A DNA stretch of 64,000 bases. Source: Cliona cf. orientalis. Its lineage: Eukaryota; Porifera; Demospongiae; Clionaida; Clionaidae. The DNA is taken from NCBI GenBank assembly GCA_963930775.1, contig OZ005701.1, positions 8,563,669 through 8,627,668 on the forward strand, given 5' to 3'. Below the pieces are notes generated by a model. That model searched no databases. It worked only from the letters and a program-made list of their open reading frames with translations, and was not told where the DNA came from. Of this stretch, positions 10,524 to 36,727 are shown in pieces. The stretch's first letter is position 1, and each line of letters begins with the position of its first letter. The position numbers and the translations under genes were made by a program.

Positions 10524-13500
10524 ATGGACACCACGATCAGTAAGTTGTCAAAATACCGTGTAGGTTTATTGTTCGAACACCCGGGAACAGCACGTATTTC
10601 TGTTTAATAGTAAACCATCACTATCTACTGCGTTTATACCACACAGGACATAGGGCGACAATCGTTTCTATCCTTCTGCTCTCCGTGATCGTCTACACTC
10701 GCTGTCTCACTCCGGCGCCCGGTGAATCATCGTGCGTGTCCCTCGACGGCCGGCGTGTCTACGATTGTGTCGCGAGGGAGTGCCTGAAATGTGGCACGCC
10801 AGTGGAAAACAGTACCACCGTAGTGGGTGGTGTGAGATTTGGATGTAGGTTTGTTAATTAATTATTTTGTGTGTTCATGTGTTTAATTAATAGTCATATT
10901 TTAATAAAATTTTTAATAGCCGTACACATGTAGTGTGTATTAATACATTAGCCTACACATTCATATAATAAAATTTGATTTTGTGTGTGTCTTATTTCAG
11001 TTGGATTGGATGGGCTTCCTGCCAACTGCTCCTTTGACCCTGTGACCTCTACCCTCACCTGTCGTCCAGACACCTCCACCTGTACGATAGAGACCTGCTC
11101 TGACCCATGTGACTTCTGCATCGCTCACTACACGAAGCTGCCGGGAGATCCTTTGGATGGAGGTCAGATATCATTGGACGATACGAAATATGTGTGAAAT
11201 TCCTCCCCACCGGTCCCACTGGCCATAATTAAATCACGTTCAAAAATTATTATTTTTTACTCTTTGATATACCGTATTACCTCAATTTAACGGACACCAG
11301 AAAAATAATTATTTTGGCCAATGTCCGCTATAATTAAACGAAAATAGTCAGCGTTCGAAGTGTCCGACGAATTAGAACATGCTTTCATGCATGCGCATCC
11401 GTCAAATGGACGTGCGATCGAGCAGCTGCAGAGATTGAGAAAATGAGACGGTACCTGGAGCTCCCTGTTCATGGTGGGAAAGAGAACAACTCGCCTCCTT
11501 CAGCACCACCAAAGAAGCAGTTGTCCATTGCAAATTTTGCTCGATCAGTACCACGCTAGCGCGAGCTGTCGAACGATGTCCGGATAATTAGAACAACAAA
11601 AATTCAAATTTCATTGACTGTCCGGTGTAATTAGAGATAAAAAAAAATTCGAAATGGTGTCCGGATGATTAGAGATGTCCGTTAAATTAGAGGCAACACG
11701 GTAATTACGTCTATGCAAGTGCCTTCAGTTTGCTCTGTCTTTATAAGTACAGGAATTGCATGATTATTATAGGGATCCCCCCTTCCAGAAATAGCCAGAT
11801 GTTATACCCTATTACTGTCCATATAAATTGTCATTACCTTGTCACCTTGTAATATTGTCCATCCTTTGCACATGTTTAATGCTATAATATAGATGCGTGG
11901 AGGTTCACCTCTCAGTGTATCCATCTCGACACTCACGCGGGGAGTCCGGACTGCACATCCAACGGGATCTTCCACGCGGACCGCTGCTTCGGTAGACACA
12001 AGTTTGACGCCGGTCAAAGGGAGAGCGTCCTAAACGGTGAAATGGGATTGATTGGCCTAAACTGTCGATGCTACGAGTTGAACTGCACCGCAGAAATGGG
12101 CGAGATTGTATTTGAATTTCCCGAGTTACCGACATTTGCAAGTCCACCTGAAGATACTAGTAAGTTGAATATATTACATGTATATACGTTCCTATCAATC
12201 AGTGTACAGCTGTTAAATTAAATTTTGTTTAAACTTACTTAGCTTGCTATACTATTCTTACCCATAGTGTGGAAGCTTGATATGCTCAAAAGATTATACT
12301 GTACAGGCTCATTACCCAAACCATGCTTGTATTAAAAGCCAGTTAAACTTTTGACACTTACATGAATGCCTGGGTTATTAGGGTGCGAATATATAGTTGT
12401 AAACAGTTACACAATAGTGCAGCCCTACAGTGGCCTCATTTCCTGAGTTTGTGGTAAATGTTTTGACAACACCTTGGGCTATTTGCTGTGTAGTTGAACA
12501 AGAGTTCATGCACACAATTTGTAGCAGAATGGGGCTCTACACATATGGACTCCTACATGTATGTTTCCATTATACATACACTCTTATGTATGGGGATTTT
12601 GGATACCTACATGTACATATGTATACTTGTCAAATTTTGTGTTGCTTCTCCCATGCATGCAATATATACCAGATAATCCCTAGATTCATGCTGCCATAGT
12701 TAGTCAAATACAATCCAATTTAACGTAAGAAATTAGCGTTTTATGAATTCTCACAACATGTGTACATGTATATGGAACGATTGGCGACCTTTACCAGAAA
12801 ATCACACATTTTTATATTTTTTTTCCATACGTTGTATTAGATTAAGTACGGTAATTATCTGAATGGCTTGGATTATTATAAATAGATCCCCCTTGCACAT
12901 AATTATAGTACAAATTATATAAATTTTTGAGATAATATAAATTATCTCTGTTTCCAGCCACTCCTGGTGAAGCACCTTCCACTCTCCCCAGTTACGTGAT
13001 TATCATCATAATCGGTGCTACTCTCATTGGTATCTTCATCATGGCATGCCTGATCTTTGGAACGGCAGTTTGTATCCGACGAATACTCAAAGTCTCGAGG
13101 AGTGCTCGTATGCAGAGGTCACCAGGGGTGCATTGTCACGACGACCACCTAAACGACCAATCGTGGCAGCTCTTGAACCAAGTCGGACAGGGTCGCTATG
13201 GTTACGTCTACAGGGCCAAGTATTGCGATGATATAGTTGCCGTAAAGATATTCTCTCACCATTCCCGCTCTGCTTGGGAGACAGAGTGCGCTTTGAACTC
13301 TATGGAGTCGACGGCTCACGAGAATATCGTCGAGTTTGTGACAAAGGAGTCCCGGGGTGCGGGGATATCCCTCCAATTAGTGATTATCACGAGGTACTAC
13401 CCACTTGGATCGCTGAATCAGTTTCTACGGAAACATGTGGTCTCACTGCAACAGGCCAACGTGATAATCAGTAGTGTGGCTAAAGGACTGGCCCATCTTC

Positions 13501-14773
13501 ATGCGGAGTACTACACAAACTCTGGCGGAATTATGACGGAAAAATATGCCATTGCTCACAGGTAAGAGAGAGAGGGAGAGGGTGAAGGACAGAGGGAGAG
13601 AGAGGGAGGGGGTGAGGGACGGAGGGAGAGAGAGGGAGGGAGGGGGAGAGGGAGATAGAAATGAATTTTCTATTAAATTTTGTTTCGTAGAGACATGAAG
13701 TCGGCCAATGTTCTTGTTAAGAATGAGAATGGAGACTGTGTTATTGGAGATCTGGGATTTGCCATGATCCTGGACCCCTCCCTGGACAGCAAACAGCTTG
13801 CAAGCACTGGGCAGGTATATATTATGTAGTACCTGGTACATGTGTACATGCAGCAAAATTTAATGTATGTGACTACAGCTGTACTGCATGTTTAGTTACA
13901 CCACAATGGGTTTTTGTAATTCGATAGGCGCGTGAAACTTAATGTCCCAGACATAAAGAATAACATTATATCTATGGAGTATTTTGTCTAATTTCTAGTG
14001 TTAATTTTCCCTTCATGTGTGCTCAAATGAGATTACAGCCCAGATCCTAGCCAACATGTACTGCCGTAGACTGTGTGGGGGCTACCCATGGGAGTGCTTA
14101 TGCGCTGATTTTCTCTCTCTCTCTCTCTGTCTCTCTCCCTCCCTCCCTCCCTTCCTCCTTCCCTCTTTCTCTCTCTCCCTCCTTCCCTCCCTCTTTTCTA
14201 GGTGGGTACGTTTCGCTACATGGCTCCCGAGGTGTTGGACACTCGAGTCCACCTCCTAGATCTCCAGTCGTTCAAGCAGATAGATGTCTATGCCTTCTCT
14301 CTCATTATGTGGGAGGTCATGTCAAGATGCTGCATTCTCAGCGGTCAGTTGATTAAAGCAATTATAACACGAGTAACCAAACCCCCCCCCCACCCAAATT
14401 TCTAGGGTATGTATGCCCCCAAATAGGCCCCCTTTGAAAGTTCAAAACTTCATTTGATCCAAACTCCAAACTTGGAGGACCAACTGTATTCTGTGTACTG
14501 GCTTTAGCCTCGTCCCCAGGCTTTCTGATCGTTTTTCAACTCGTATACGAGATGAAAAGATTATGGAGGCTGGGGACAAGGCTTAGCTGTCCTTATCACT
14601 GCTCATCTCTTTTATTTCTCGTTTTCAGCTGAAGATGTTGCGGAGTACCAGCTGCCGTTTGAGGACCTGGCCGGGTTGCGGCCCTCCCTGGACGCCATGA
14701 AGGACATTGTCGTCAGCAACAAATTGAGACCATCGCTACCCTCAATTTGGACAAATGATGAGGTAGCGTGAGG

Positions 14774-14814
<41 letters not shown>

Positions 14815-16039
14815 TGTGTGAGGGTGTGAGGGTGTGAGTCTATGTGAGAGTGTATGTGTGTGTGTCTACCCCGTGCCTGAAGAACATCATCCCCCCTCCC
14901 CCCCTCCCCACACAGACACAGACTAGATACCTACAACATTCTTTGCACTTCATTTTCCCCCTTGCTACACATACATGTACACAACAAATTATCCACAGCA
15001 CTTGAAGGAGCTCTATGAGACAGTAGTGGAGTGTTGGGACGAGGACCCAGAGGCTAGACTGTCGGCAGCCAACGTCGTCTATCGCATGGAAGAATTCACC
15101 AAAGAAATGCTCGGAATAAACACAGAACTGGACTGTATCCCCAGCAGCAGTGGAGGTGGCTCCTCCGTCAATCACTACGGCAACGCCATGGCAACGCAAC
15201 AGAGTTCCAATACCATACCCATGGGACAACCTATTGGTGAATGTTCCCAATCTAGTCCACCACCGTACAGCCCCACCGATCCTAACTCGTCCAAAAATGC
15301 TGGAGGCAGTCTCTGTCATTCCGTTCAACCCCCTGCCTATAACAGCACAACTTTTTCCAATGGAGGGAGTGCTGTGATGGTCGGAGGGGGAGGGGGATAT
15401 GACCGACCAATCAGAACGCTCAGAAACAGCGCATGCTCCGAAGGGGGTGCCATAAACATGAGCGTGTACAACAGGCACGAGCCCCTGAGCGTGAGAAACA
15501 GTCTGATTCTGGGGAGAGCTGGGGGAGAGAGAAGACAGGAGAGAGAGAGGGAGACAGAGTTTGGTGCTTCGGTAGAAGAAGGAAGAGGAGTGTCACTGTT
15601 GTACGAGCGCGGCCATATTGATGAGCTGCAAGGAGAAAACGATGGGTCTAGTGTAGATAATGTACCATCGGGCAATGGGAGTGGCTTAGACAGCGAAGAT
15701 TTCAATCTCAATTCCGATTCCGGAGTTCAAAATCTCCATTCCAGTTCTGCAACAAGTGTGTCGATGAATTCGAGTTCCAATAACCCAATCAGTAGTGGTT
15801 CGAGTAGGAGTAGAGAATCAGTCGTATCAAATCTCTCAGATGAGTTATTCAGTAAGCATCAGCTCCCGGAGAGTAGCACAGACACGCTGGATTTGGATGC
15901 CCAATGCCTACCAGCTGCAGCTGTTTCCAATTATGGGGGTGCCCCTGAGGTAATTAATTCCGTTGGTGAACTCAGTGATCGAGTTGTCCCCACCGTTGAG
16001 AATAGTGGCAATAGCGTGTCAACTGTCACCAGTGTCTAA
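10524..16039 (+). CDS. TGF-beta type II receptor Ser/Thr kinase (TGFBR2/BMPR2-like)
   Basis: Exons 10524-10539, 10647-10844, 11001-11162, 11893-12159, 12958-13561, 13691-13814, 14202-14343, 14629-14762 and 14999-16039 total 2688 nt (895 residues). The order is: signal peptide ([14 protein letters not shown]), Cys-rich ectodomain ending CRCYELNCT, transmembrane helix ([20 protein letters not shown]), then kinase. There is no SGSGSG GS box, so it is a type II receptor. Kinase motifs are [23 protein letters not shown], then DLG in place of DFG, and RYMAPEVLD followed by [15 protein letters not shown], which is typical of TGFBR2. Near the kinase end are [11 protein letters not shown] and a Ser/Asn-rich tail of about 300 residues, long as in BMPR2. 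It should phosphorylate type I receptors after ligand binding. Ectodomain exons are duplicated upstream at 7886. Classification beyond type II is uncertain. Confidence 0.9.
11270..11703. mobile_element. TIR DNA element, possibly pogo/Tigger-derived
   Basis: A 434 bp insertion in receptor intron 3. It starts TACCGTATTACCTCAATTTA and ends with the approximate inverse, TAAATTAGAGGCAACACGGTA, with repeated GTCCG(G/C) blocks inside each arm. A short internal reading segment ([20 protein letters not shown]) is faintly transposase-like, but this family call is a guess. Confidence 0.6.
12692..12853. mobile_element. Inverted-repeat MITE, family B copy 2
   Basis: Lies in receptor intron 4 and is inverted relative to the copies at 6496 and 31709. 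Ends are CCATAGTTAG...AATACAATCC and CCATACGTTGTATTAGATTA. It includes GGCGACCTTTACCAGAAAA. Confidence 0.65.
14501..14587. repeat. Inverted repeat in receptor intron 7
   Basis: TTAGCCTCGTCCCCAGGC is matched in reverse by GGCTGGGGACAAGGCTTAG at the other end, with a CTCGTATACGAG palindrome at the centre. MITE-like, about 90 bp. Confidence 0.6.
14774..14812. repeat. (TG)n microsatellite
   Basis: About 19 TG units follow the donor of receptor exon 8 by roughly 10 bp. Confidence 0.9.
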
Positions 16040-16389
16040 AGAATCTGTTTTTTTTTTTCAATCAGTGCATTCTACAATCATGTCACACCATTACAATAAT
16101 ACCTGAATCTGTAACAATCTACTGAACTTTTGGCTGGACCACAATGACTCATGTTAATCGTTATGCAAGCAATCATTTACTTTTGTCCTAAGATGTGCTC
16201 TAACATTAATTTTTGTATTGAATCATTATTTTTCTCAATAATTCTTATTTTTATACCTGTTTCCTGTTTCAATCATTTTTCTAACAATGAAATAACAAGT
16301 ATCATACTAAAATGTGTTAAACTATAATTAGTGGGGGTAAACAATTAATTAATACTGTTTTCCAAGTTGCTTCGTCCAATAATATTACT
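16040..16389. other. Convergent 3' ends, no gene
   Basis: 350 bp between the receptor stop (+) and the adaptor stop (-). AT-rich, presumably shared 3' UTR space. No canonical AATAAA was noticed on the + strand. Confidence 0.6.
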
Positions 16390-19354
<2,965 letters not shown>

Positions 19355-19635
19355 TTTTTACCGCCCCTCTGCCAGCGCCTGGATTTGGAGCGCATCAGCC
19401 CCGCCCCTTTGATCTTGCGCACTTCAACCTGTACCTGCGTACCAGCCCCACCCCTTTGTATCCCAGCATCACAACAATGAATACAATCATCAATCATGAC
19501 AGTATATTATGTATAGCCAACCAATCTTATAGTAAAACGATAAACAACAAAAATTAATAAGATTTAGGAAATAGCTTAAAAGTGCTACAGTTCTATGGTA
19601 GTTTGCTTGGATCAATAGTAAATGATAGGCTTACT

Positions 19636-22140
19636 TCACTTGCCAGGCATCTGAAATCAGAAATAAACCACAAAGTCTATTAAATTCGTGTACATTTCTC
19701 ACGTTTAATCAGGGACTATTACATTATTTTGAAAGATAATGTATAGTCCCTGGTTTAATACATACCTGTGCAATTTGTCCTTCAAGATTGGCAAGGTATT
19801 GGTCACTGGCGTCCTTCCCAAGTAGGCTACGCTGCTTCCTCTCCATCTCCTTTCTCCACTCAAACGCCTCCTACAAATACAAAAATTTATGTGCAACCAC
19901 AGCTATGGTGCAAGTGGTTATTTTATGCCTCTCTGACACTAGCTATAAATTATAACTTTTTCATTTTTCTAACCTGACCACAATATATTAAATATTCTTT
20001 CCCTCAATCCCCCAAGTGATCATACCATGACTGTTTCAATAATTATACCTCCAGATCCTTTATTTGTTGCTCGAGGGTGTTGAGTGCTACATCAAATCCT
20101 CGTTTCCAGACGGGAGGGGGAGCAGGGGCTGGTTGGACCTCGGCCTGGATTGGCATCGGTTGCTCGGACTCCGTCTCTCCATTGCTGCCTCCGCCTGGTT
20201 CATCTGCTCCGGCCTGAGGCTGCTCTGCAGTCGGTGGCTTAGCTGGCTCCGTGCTTGCAGGGGGAGGGGGAGGGGGAGTTGGCTCGGGCTGAGGGGGCGG
20301 TGGAGGGGTAGGTTCGGGCTGTGGTGGTGGCTACAGAAGAGGAGTAAGCATATAAAAATTCAGTGCTAGTTTCTTCTTGGATCATGCATTCCATTTATTA
20401 GGCATGCATGTGTATTATTATGATGAGGTTTTGGTTGGGTACTCGTAACAATTATACATTCCTTCTTATCTGGCAGAATAAGAATGACGATATTATTGTT
20501 TTACTACCTAGGAAATTACAAACCAATGTCTTGGCAACTTGCCCCTCCAAGGATTGTATAGCTATCTGGGGATGAGGCTACTAGCATAGATAAAGACCCA
20601 CAGACTCATATAATTTACATTGCAACATACTGGTGCCACTTTTTTCTCCTGAGTCTGTTGTGGAGCAGCAGGAGCAGGAGCAGTCTTAGGCTGGCCGGCC
20701 GCAGGAGCTTTCTGCGGTGCACGTGGGGCCTGATCTCCTCCTCCAGATTTGGCTCGAGCGTCAGCTTCGGTCTTAATCTGATCTCTTGCTCTCTGGAGGC
20801 GGTCCTCTTCTGCAATTTTCTTCGATTGAAGGGACTCGATCTCTTTCTGGATCTTCTCTTTCTCCTCTGGTGAAGCCTTTTCTAGTTTCTGCTTCAGCTC
20901 CAAGTACTGTTTCCGGACCTCTTGCGCATCTTGGTATCTCCGAAATGCCAGTTCAAATGCCTGGCTCACTGTTGCACTGATCTGCTTGCCCTGAGTCAGC
21001 CAAAAAAACATGATGAAATATACATTATTTTCTTGAAAACCTGATTTGCAAATAATATGCATCTGGCTACCTGTCCTTTCGGAACTTCAAAGGCGTAACA
21101 GATGTACTCCTTTGCCTTAGGGCTGGTCTTGGCAATGTACGAGAATATCTCTTGCTTGGTACGTTTCACGTCGGCAGAGAATGAAACAAGGGGTAGGCTA
21201 TGTTGGATAATCACATCCTGTAGATATGTGCATGTGTATGTGTGTGTTATACATGAAGGATAAAATAGATTCACAATGTTTTGGATCAAAAATCATTGAA
21301 TGAGTGGGTGTGTCGTGTGTTAGCTGTTGACCACATGATCAAAAAATATTTCTGCATGTCTCTCGATCTCTCTCTTTCTCATACACACCTGACTGTTACT
21401 CACCTTAGTGGCCTTATCAATGGTGGTCAGAGCACGTATTGAGATGCACAGATCAACTTCTGGGTCTTTGAAATCTTTATTGTTAATCCTCTGCACTTCA
21501 GCTGCAACCTATTCAGTAAAGTTTGCAAGCACAGTGACAGCCATGATTACATTAAATCAGCAAGGACATGAGATCAGCGGAAAAGTCAATCATACCTTAA
21601 TCTTTTCTACAGCTGCTTTGACAATCGGCACGCCTTTTGGCTCTTTCACCACAAGATATCCTAGGTACTATGATGTAGTTTCACAGAATATTATTTTATA
21701 ATCCTTTGTCAAAAGAGTGGTAATTTTTTTGGCTCACCTTAGCTTTAAAAATGACCCGTCCCACAACAAGCCTATCTGGTGGATGCAAAAAGGATTCTGA
21801 AAATAAGAATATGAACAAAAACGCGTTAGAAACCAGTCTAGCTATACTTCATATATAGCACCACTAGAAGGTAAATGCAATCATCTTTGATGGAAAAATG
21901 CATACACATATTATATACACATTCTTTTTATCTATGCAATCAGTCAGTCGAGAGTTGAGACTTACTCGCCGAGCCAGTGCTGACTCTCTTAAAGCTGTAT
22001 TTTCGATCTGGTTCGTGTAACTCCACCCCCTCGGACGTCTCCGTCATTTGGTAGCCTTTCACCTTGACGGAAGGGTCGCCGGCATCGTAGGCTGGCGTCG
22101 CGGCCGTAGGAGTGCTCGATACGCTGAACTTTTTGGACAT
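19636..22140 (-). CDS. PTB-domain adaptor, GULP1/CED-6-like (copy 2)
   Basis: Exons in transcript order: 21966-22140, 21738-21796, 21596-21667, 21404-21508, 21071-21217, 20631-20990, 20049-20330, 19766-19870 and 19636-19650. They total 1320 nt (439 residues). The last exon encodes only MPGK and the stop. The PTB domain runs from LHPPDRLVVGRVIFKAKYLG through VKEPKGVPIVKAA, VDLCISIRAL and PLVSFSADV to QAFELAFRRY. A charged coiled coil (LEKASPEEKEKIQKEIESLQ) and a long Pro/Ala/Gln-rich linker (QPEPTPPPPP repeats) follow. The LEKASPEEKE coil is shared with copy 1, so the pair arose by tandem duplication. The tail differs, which suggests changed partners. The start ATG at 22140 is 185 bp from the divergent CCDC12 ATG. 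Confidence 0.87.
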
Positions 22141-22325
22141 TTTGTTTTGGCAAAACCTTCTGCTAGTTCAGTCACGCCTTCTATCGGATCGAGGCCAGGT
22201 AGCTGCTGGAACGAGCCCCACCCACTTTGTATCATAGGATGGCGCGCTGCGATTTCTGCGCATGTGCAATGCGCCCGCGAAGAACTGGAAGGCGCTAGAG
22301 CGGGCCTCTGCAGATCTATTCCCGA
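22141..22325. promoter_or_regulatory. Bidirectional promoter, PTB adaptor / CCDC12
   Basis: 185 bp separate the two divergent start codons. The segment is GC-richer than its flanks and contains GCGCATGTGCAATGCGCCC. No TATA box was seen. Confidence 0.6.
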
Positions 22326-23482
22326 ATGGCTGATAATACCGCCGAACAAGAAGCTCTGCAGAGAAAAGCGAGATTAAAAGCACTCAGAGCGAAGAAAGAA
22401 GCGAAATCCACAGATGTAGAAGTAAGGTGCATAGAAACCCACTATTCTAATTGGAGCTCACCACACACTAATAATTCCTTTTGCAGTCCAGCACAGAAAC
22501 TCAACCTGAAAAGTAAGCTATATATTGACTCTAGGCATCTATGTGGCCCTGCCTTTTGCTGGGATTAGGTTTGCCTGAGCAGGCAATGGGATGGTTGTCC
22601 ATTAGATTTGAGATTGGTAGTAGACTTGAGATAAACTTACTGAATTTACATGTGTAGTGGGAAGCCAAAGATTAAGTTCCGTAGCTACAACCCTCAGACG
22701 GAGGAGCTGAAGGAGCAGAAACTACCAAAGGCAAAACCTGAGGAAGGTACGCAGCTGTCAAGTGTCGTAGTTATAATTTGTTCTCTCATGACTGTCAGCT
22801 CTAGGAAGGTAAACCGGGGTAATTCATATGCGGGGCAACTTCATATCTTCATGATTTCTGCTATACAATACGCGTAATCATCGCGCTTCCAGGCGTCCTA
22901 CGTAGCTACCAATAAGCTTAGCTACTTGATATACCACCAGCTAGCTCCGTAAATACTTACGTTGTGAAACGGGAAACGCGAGGATACGGAATTGCCCAGC
23001 ATACGGAATTACCCCGGTTTACCTTATGTACGTATAAGGGAAGTGAATGAATGAAACATGTACCAGTTATGAAACAAAGAGCTAATTAGATCTAGTTTCA
23101 CCTAAAACCAGTTATGAAACAAAGAGCTAATTAGATCTAGTTTCACCTAAAAGTCAGTTTATAACTCACTGTTTCATAACTGGTTCATTTACCTTATGCA
23201 TATTTTGTGACCATAGTTGAACCTCATATCAGAGAGCAGTTAGAAGCAGCCAAAGACTCTGCACTAGAAGAAGTGGTAAGATGCTGCAATCATATTAATT
23301 TTAATCCTAGTTAGCTGGTGATGGTCGTCTGAAAAGACTACGTTGTTACTCTATAGAATTTGAGCAATCTGGCCCCGAGGAAGGTGGACTGGGATTTGAA
23401 GAGAGATATTGCCAGAAAACTGGAGAAGTTGGAAAGAAGAACACAACGAGCCATCGTGCAGATTATTCGTGAGTCTCTCTCT

Positions 23483-23534
<52 letters not shown>

Positions 23535-23671
23535 CCTCCCTCACAATCTTTCTTGCCCCCCCCCCTTCTCCAGAGGAGAGAATCAAAGGTGAGAGTGGCG
23601 ATGTTGATTTGGCGTCAGCTGTTGCCACTGCTGGATCAGACGACAAGGAACAACATTACGACTCTGACTAG
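22326..23671 (+). CDS. CCDC12: CCDC12, spliceosome-associated coiled-coil protein
   Basis: CCDC12 is a small component of activated human spliceosomes. Exons 22326-22421, 22487-22512, 22658-22746, 23217-23275, 23357-23468 and 23574-23671 total 480 nt (159 residues, close to the human length). Diagnostic segments are EALQRKARLKALRAKK near the N-terminus, IREQLEAAK, NLAPRKVDWDLKRDIARKLE, RRTQRAIVQIIQERIKG and the C-terminal DSD. Acceptor use at 23573 gives Q where vertebrates have R before ER. The last intron carries a long CT repeat. Confidence 0.95.
22806..23026. mobile_element. MITE with 19 bp perfect TIR
   Basis: Starts AAGGTAAACCGGGGTAATT and ends with its exact inverse, AATTACCCCGGTTTACCTT. 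221 bp, in CCDC12 intron 3, with no coding capacity. Confidence 0.8.
23063..23152. repeat. Tandem duplication, 45 bp unit
   Basis: Two essentially identical 45 bp units containing CCAGTTATGAAACAAAGAGC and AGATCTAGTTTCACCTAAAA, in the same CCDC12 intron. An inverted partial match, GTTTCATAACTGG, follows at about 23172. Confidence 0.85.
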
Positions 23672-23739
23672 ACTGACAATCTCAAGTTATGTTTTCTTTG
23701 TATCATAATATAATCATAGATACTCTTATTCTGTAGCTA

Positions 23740-23745
23740 AATAAA
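23740..23745 (+). terminator. CCDC12 polyadenylation signal
   Basis: AATAAA 69 bp after the CCDC12 stop codon. Confidence 0.7.
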
Positions 23746-23759
23746 CTCTCTTCGTTCCT

Positions 23760-24370
23760 CTCAATATTCAATCAGTGTCACACACGCATCATGCCGTTGC
23801 ATAAATATTAAAAGACTTTTAATATTGTGCAAGTGTACATTTCAGATAAAGCGAATAATGGGTGCAATATTATATTATCGAATCAATAGTATCCAGGTAG
23901 CCAAGGGGGAGAGGGCATGTAACTGGCACCTGGCAAAATTCAAATCCATAGGCTAAAATTAGATCCACATTCAGTCCATGGACCTACAGCACTAATGCAA
24001 CCCATATATATCCAGACAGCAGCTGTTTAATACTATAATTAGTTACAAACCACTATCTGATTTGAATTTTGCTAGGTACACTATAATAATATTATTATAC
24101 TATCTTGTATCTTTGGTCTATAAGCTATTGATCAAGCATAATAGAATCTGATAGCACATGCACAAAAGGAGAATGATACGCGTAACGCGTTTTGATGTTA
24201 ACAATACAAATCTGCTGCGTCAACAACATTCCAGCTGCGCTGCGCATGCGAGCTGCACACGTTACTATATTATTACTGTGCACACGACACAGTGGCTAGT
24301 GCAGCTTACCCACGGGGAGGGGAATATGGTTTACCCGTATACCACAATGCTGTACTGAATGGTGGCGCTG
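23760..24370. other. Intergenic region, no gene seen
   Basis: AT-rich spacer between CCDC12 and the zinc transporter. A short GC-rich palindrome-like stretch (GCTGCGCTGCGCATGCGAGCTGC) lies near 24233. No supported coding exon. Confidence 0.6.
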
Positions 24371-24376
24371 TGATGG

Positions 24377-24383
24377 TATAAAA
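24377..24383 (+). promoter_or_regulatory. TATA box and spliced 5' UTR of the zinc transporter
   Basis: TATAAAA lies about 30 bp before a plausible start region. Downstream, CTCAG|GTAAAC at 24508 and TTTATAG at 24752 frame a candidate 5' UTR intron just before the ATG at 24790. Confidence 0.45.
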
Positions 24384-24789
24384 TCGCTCTTGACAAGCAG
24401 TACATTAGTGCCATAGCACGATATCACGAGTTTATTAATACGGAGATCCATCGGACGAAGACTTGTGAAGAGAAAAAGAGATACTTGTTGAAATTCGTTT
24501 GTGCTCAGGTAAACTTGAAATAAATTATGGCTATTAAAAATCTGTGAGCTTTAAATAGAGATAGCGAGCTGTACAGGTATATAGCAGGCCTCAGCCGCGT
24601 GCAATACTGCGCGATCGTGTGTGCTGAGTAAGGGGGGGGGGGGCAAACACGAGATCGTGCGCTAAAAAGTAACACATCGAGACAGAGAGAGTGAGAGGGA
24701 TATATTTAACATGTATGTCAACTTATGCAATAATTCTACACTGTATTTATAGAAGTGATCAATATCGATTATGAGATAAATCTTCCAAG

Positions 24790-29549
<4,760 letters not shown>

Positions 29550-29728
29550 AGCTTTTATAGTTCTTGTATTGTGCTTATTTTGCGCATGCGTGGTGTCCGT
29601 AACTCCTCGCGGCGCCGGCGCGCGCGCTACACGGAAATTAATTGCACCTTGAGCTAGCTTCATTACGTCGTACTTGAGTACTCGAGAGATCTAACATGCA
29701 ATGGCCAATCTTCGATCACTAAGCTGAG

Positions 29729-36361
<6,633 letters not shown>

Positions 36362-36727
36362 TGTACATTGTTAAACACTGACTGGCTCATTTTTTTTTTT
36401 TTTTTTACATGTATAGACCAGTATTTTCTCACAATATCTACTGACTGACGACCCGTGCCAAATAGCCCCTCCCACCTTCAAATGCAGCCCCTCCCTTTCC
36501 TCGATCTGCACAATAATTTCGCGTAAATCAAAATCACGGCCTAGCTACGTGTAATAGCCTTAATTAATTAACTGAGCTAGCTAGCTAGCTGCACGTGTAA
36601 TGCTGACGTAAGCATGCGTGACCTCCAGCTCTATTATACTATTTTAATAAAGCTAAGCTCTAGAGCTGCGTGTGTGCAGCACCACACAAATTTGCTGTTT
36701 CCCGGGATCGAGGTCTAGACTGGAGAG

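Larger units (their letters stand above)
10031..12146 (+). repeat. Segmental duplication, unit 2
   Basis: Second unit of the duplication described for 7288-9928. It starts in a broken copy of the RIC1 last exon and continues through a RIC1 3' UTR copy, the receptor promoter and receptor exons 1-4. Only this unit connects to transmembrane and kinase exons. Confidence 0.85.
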
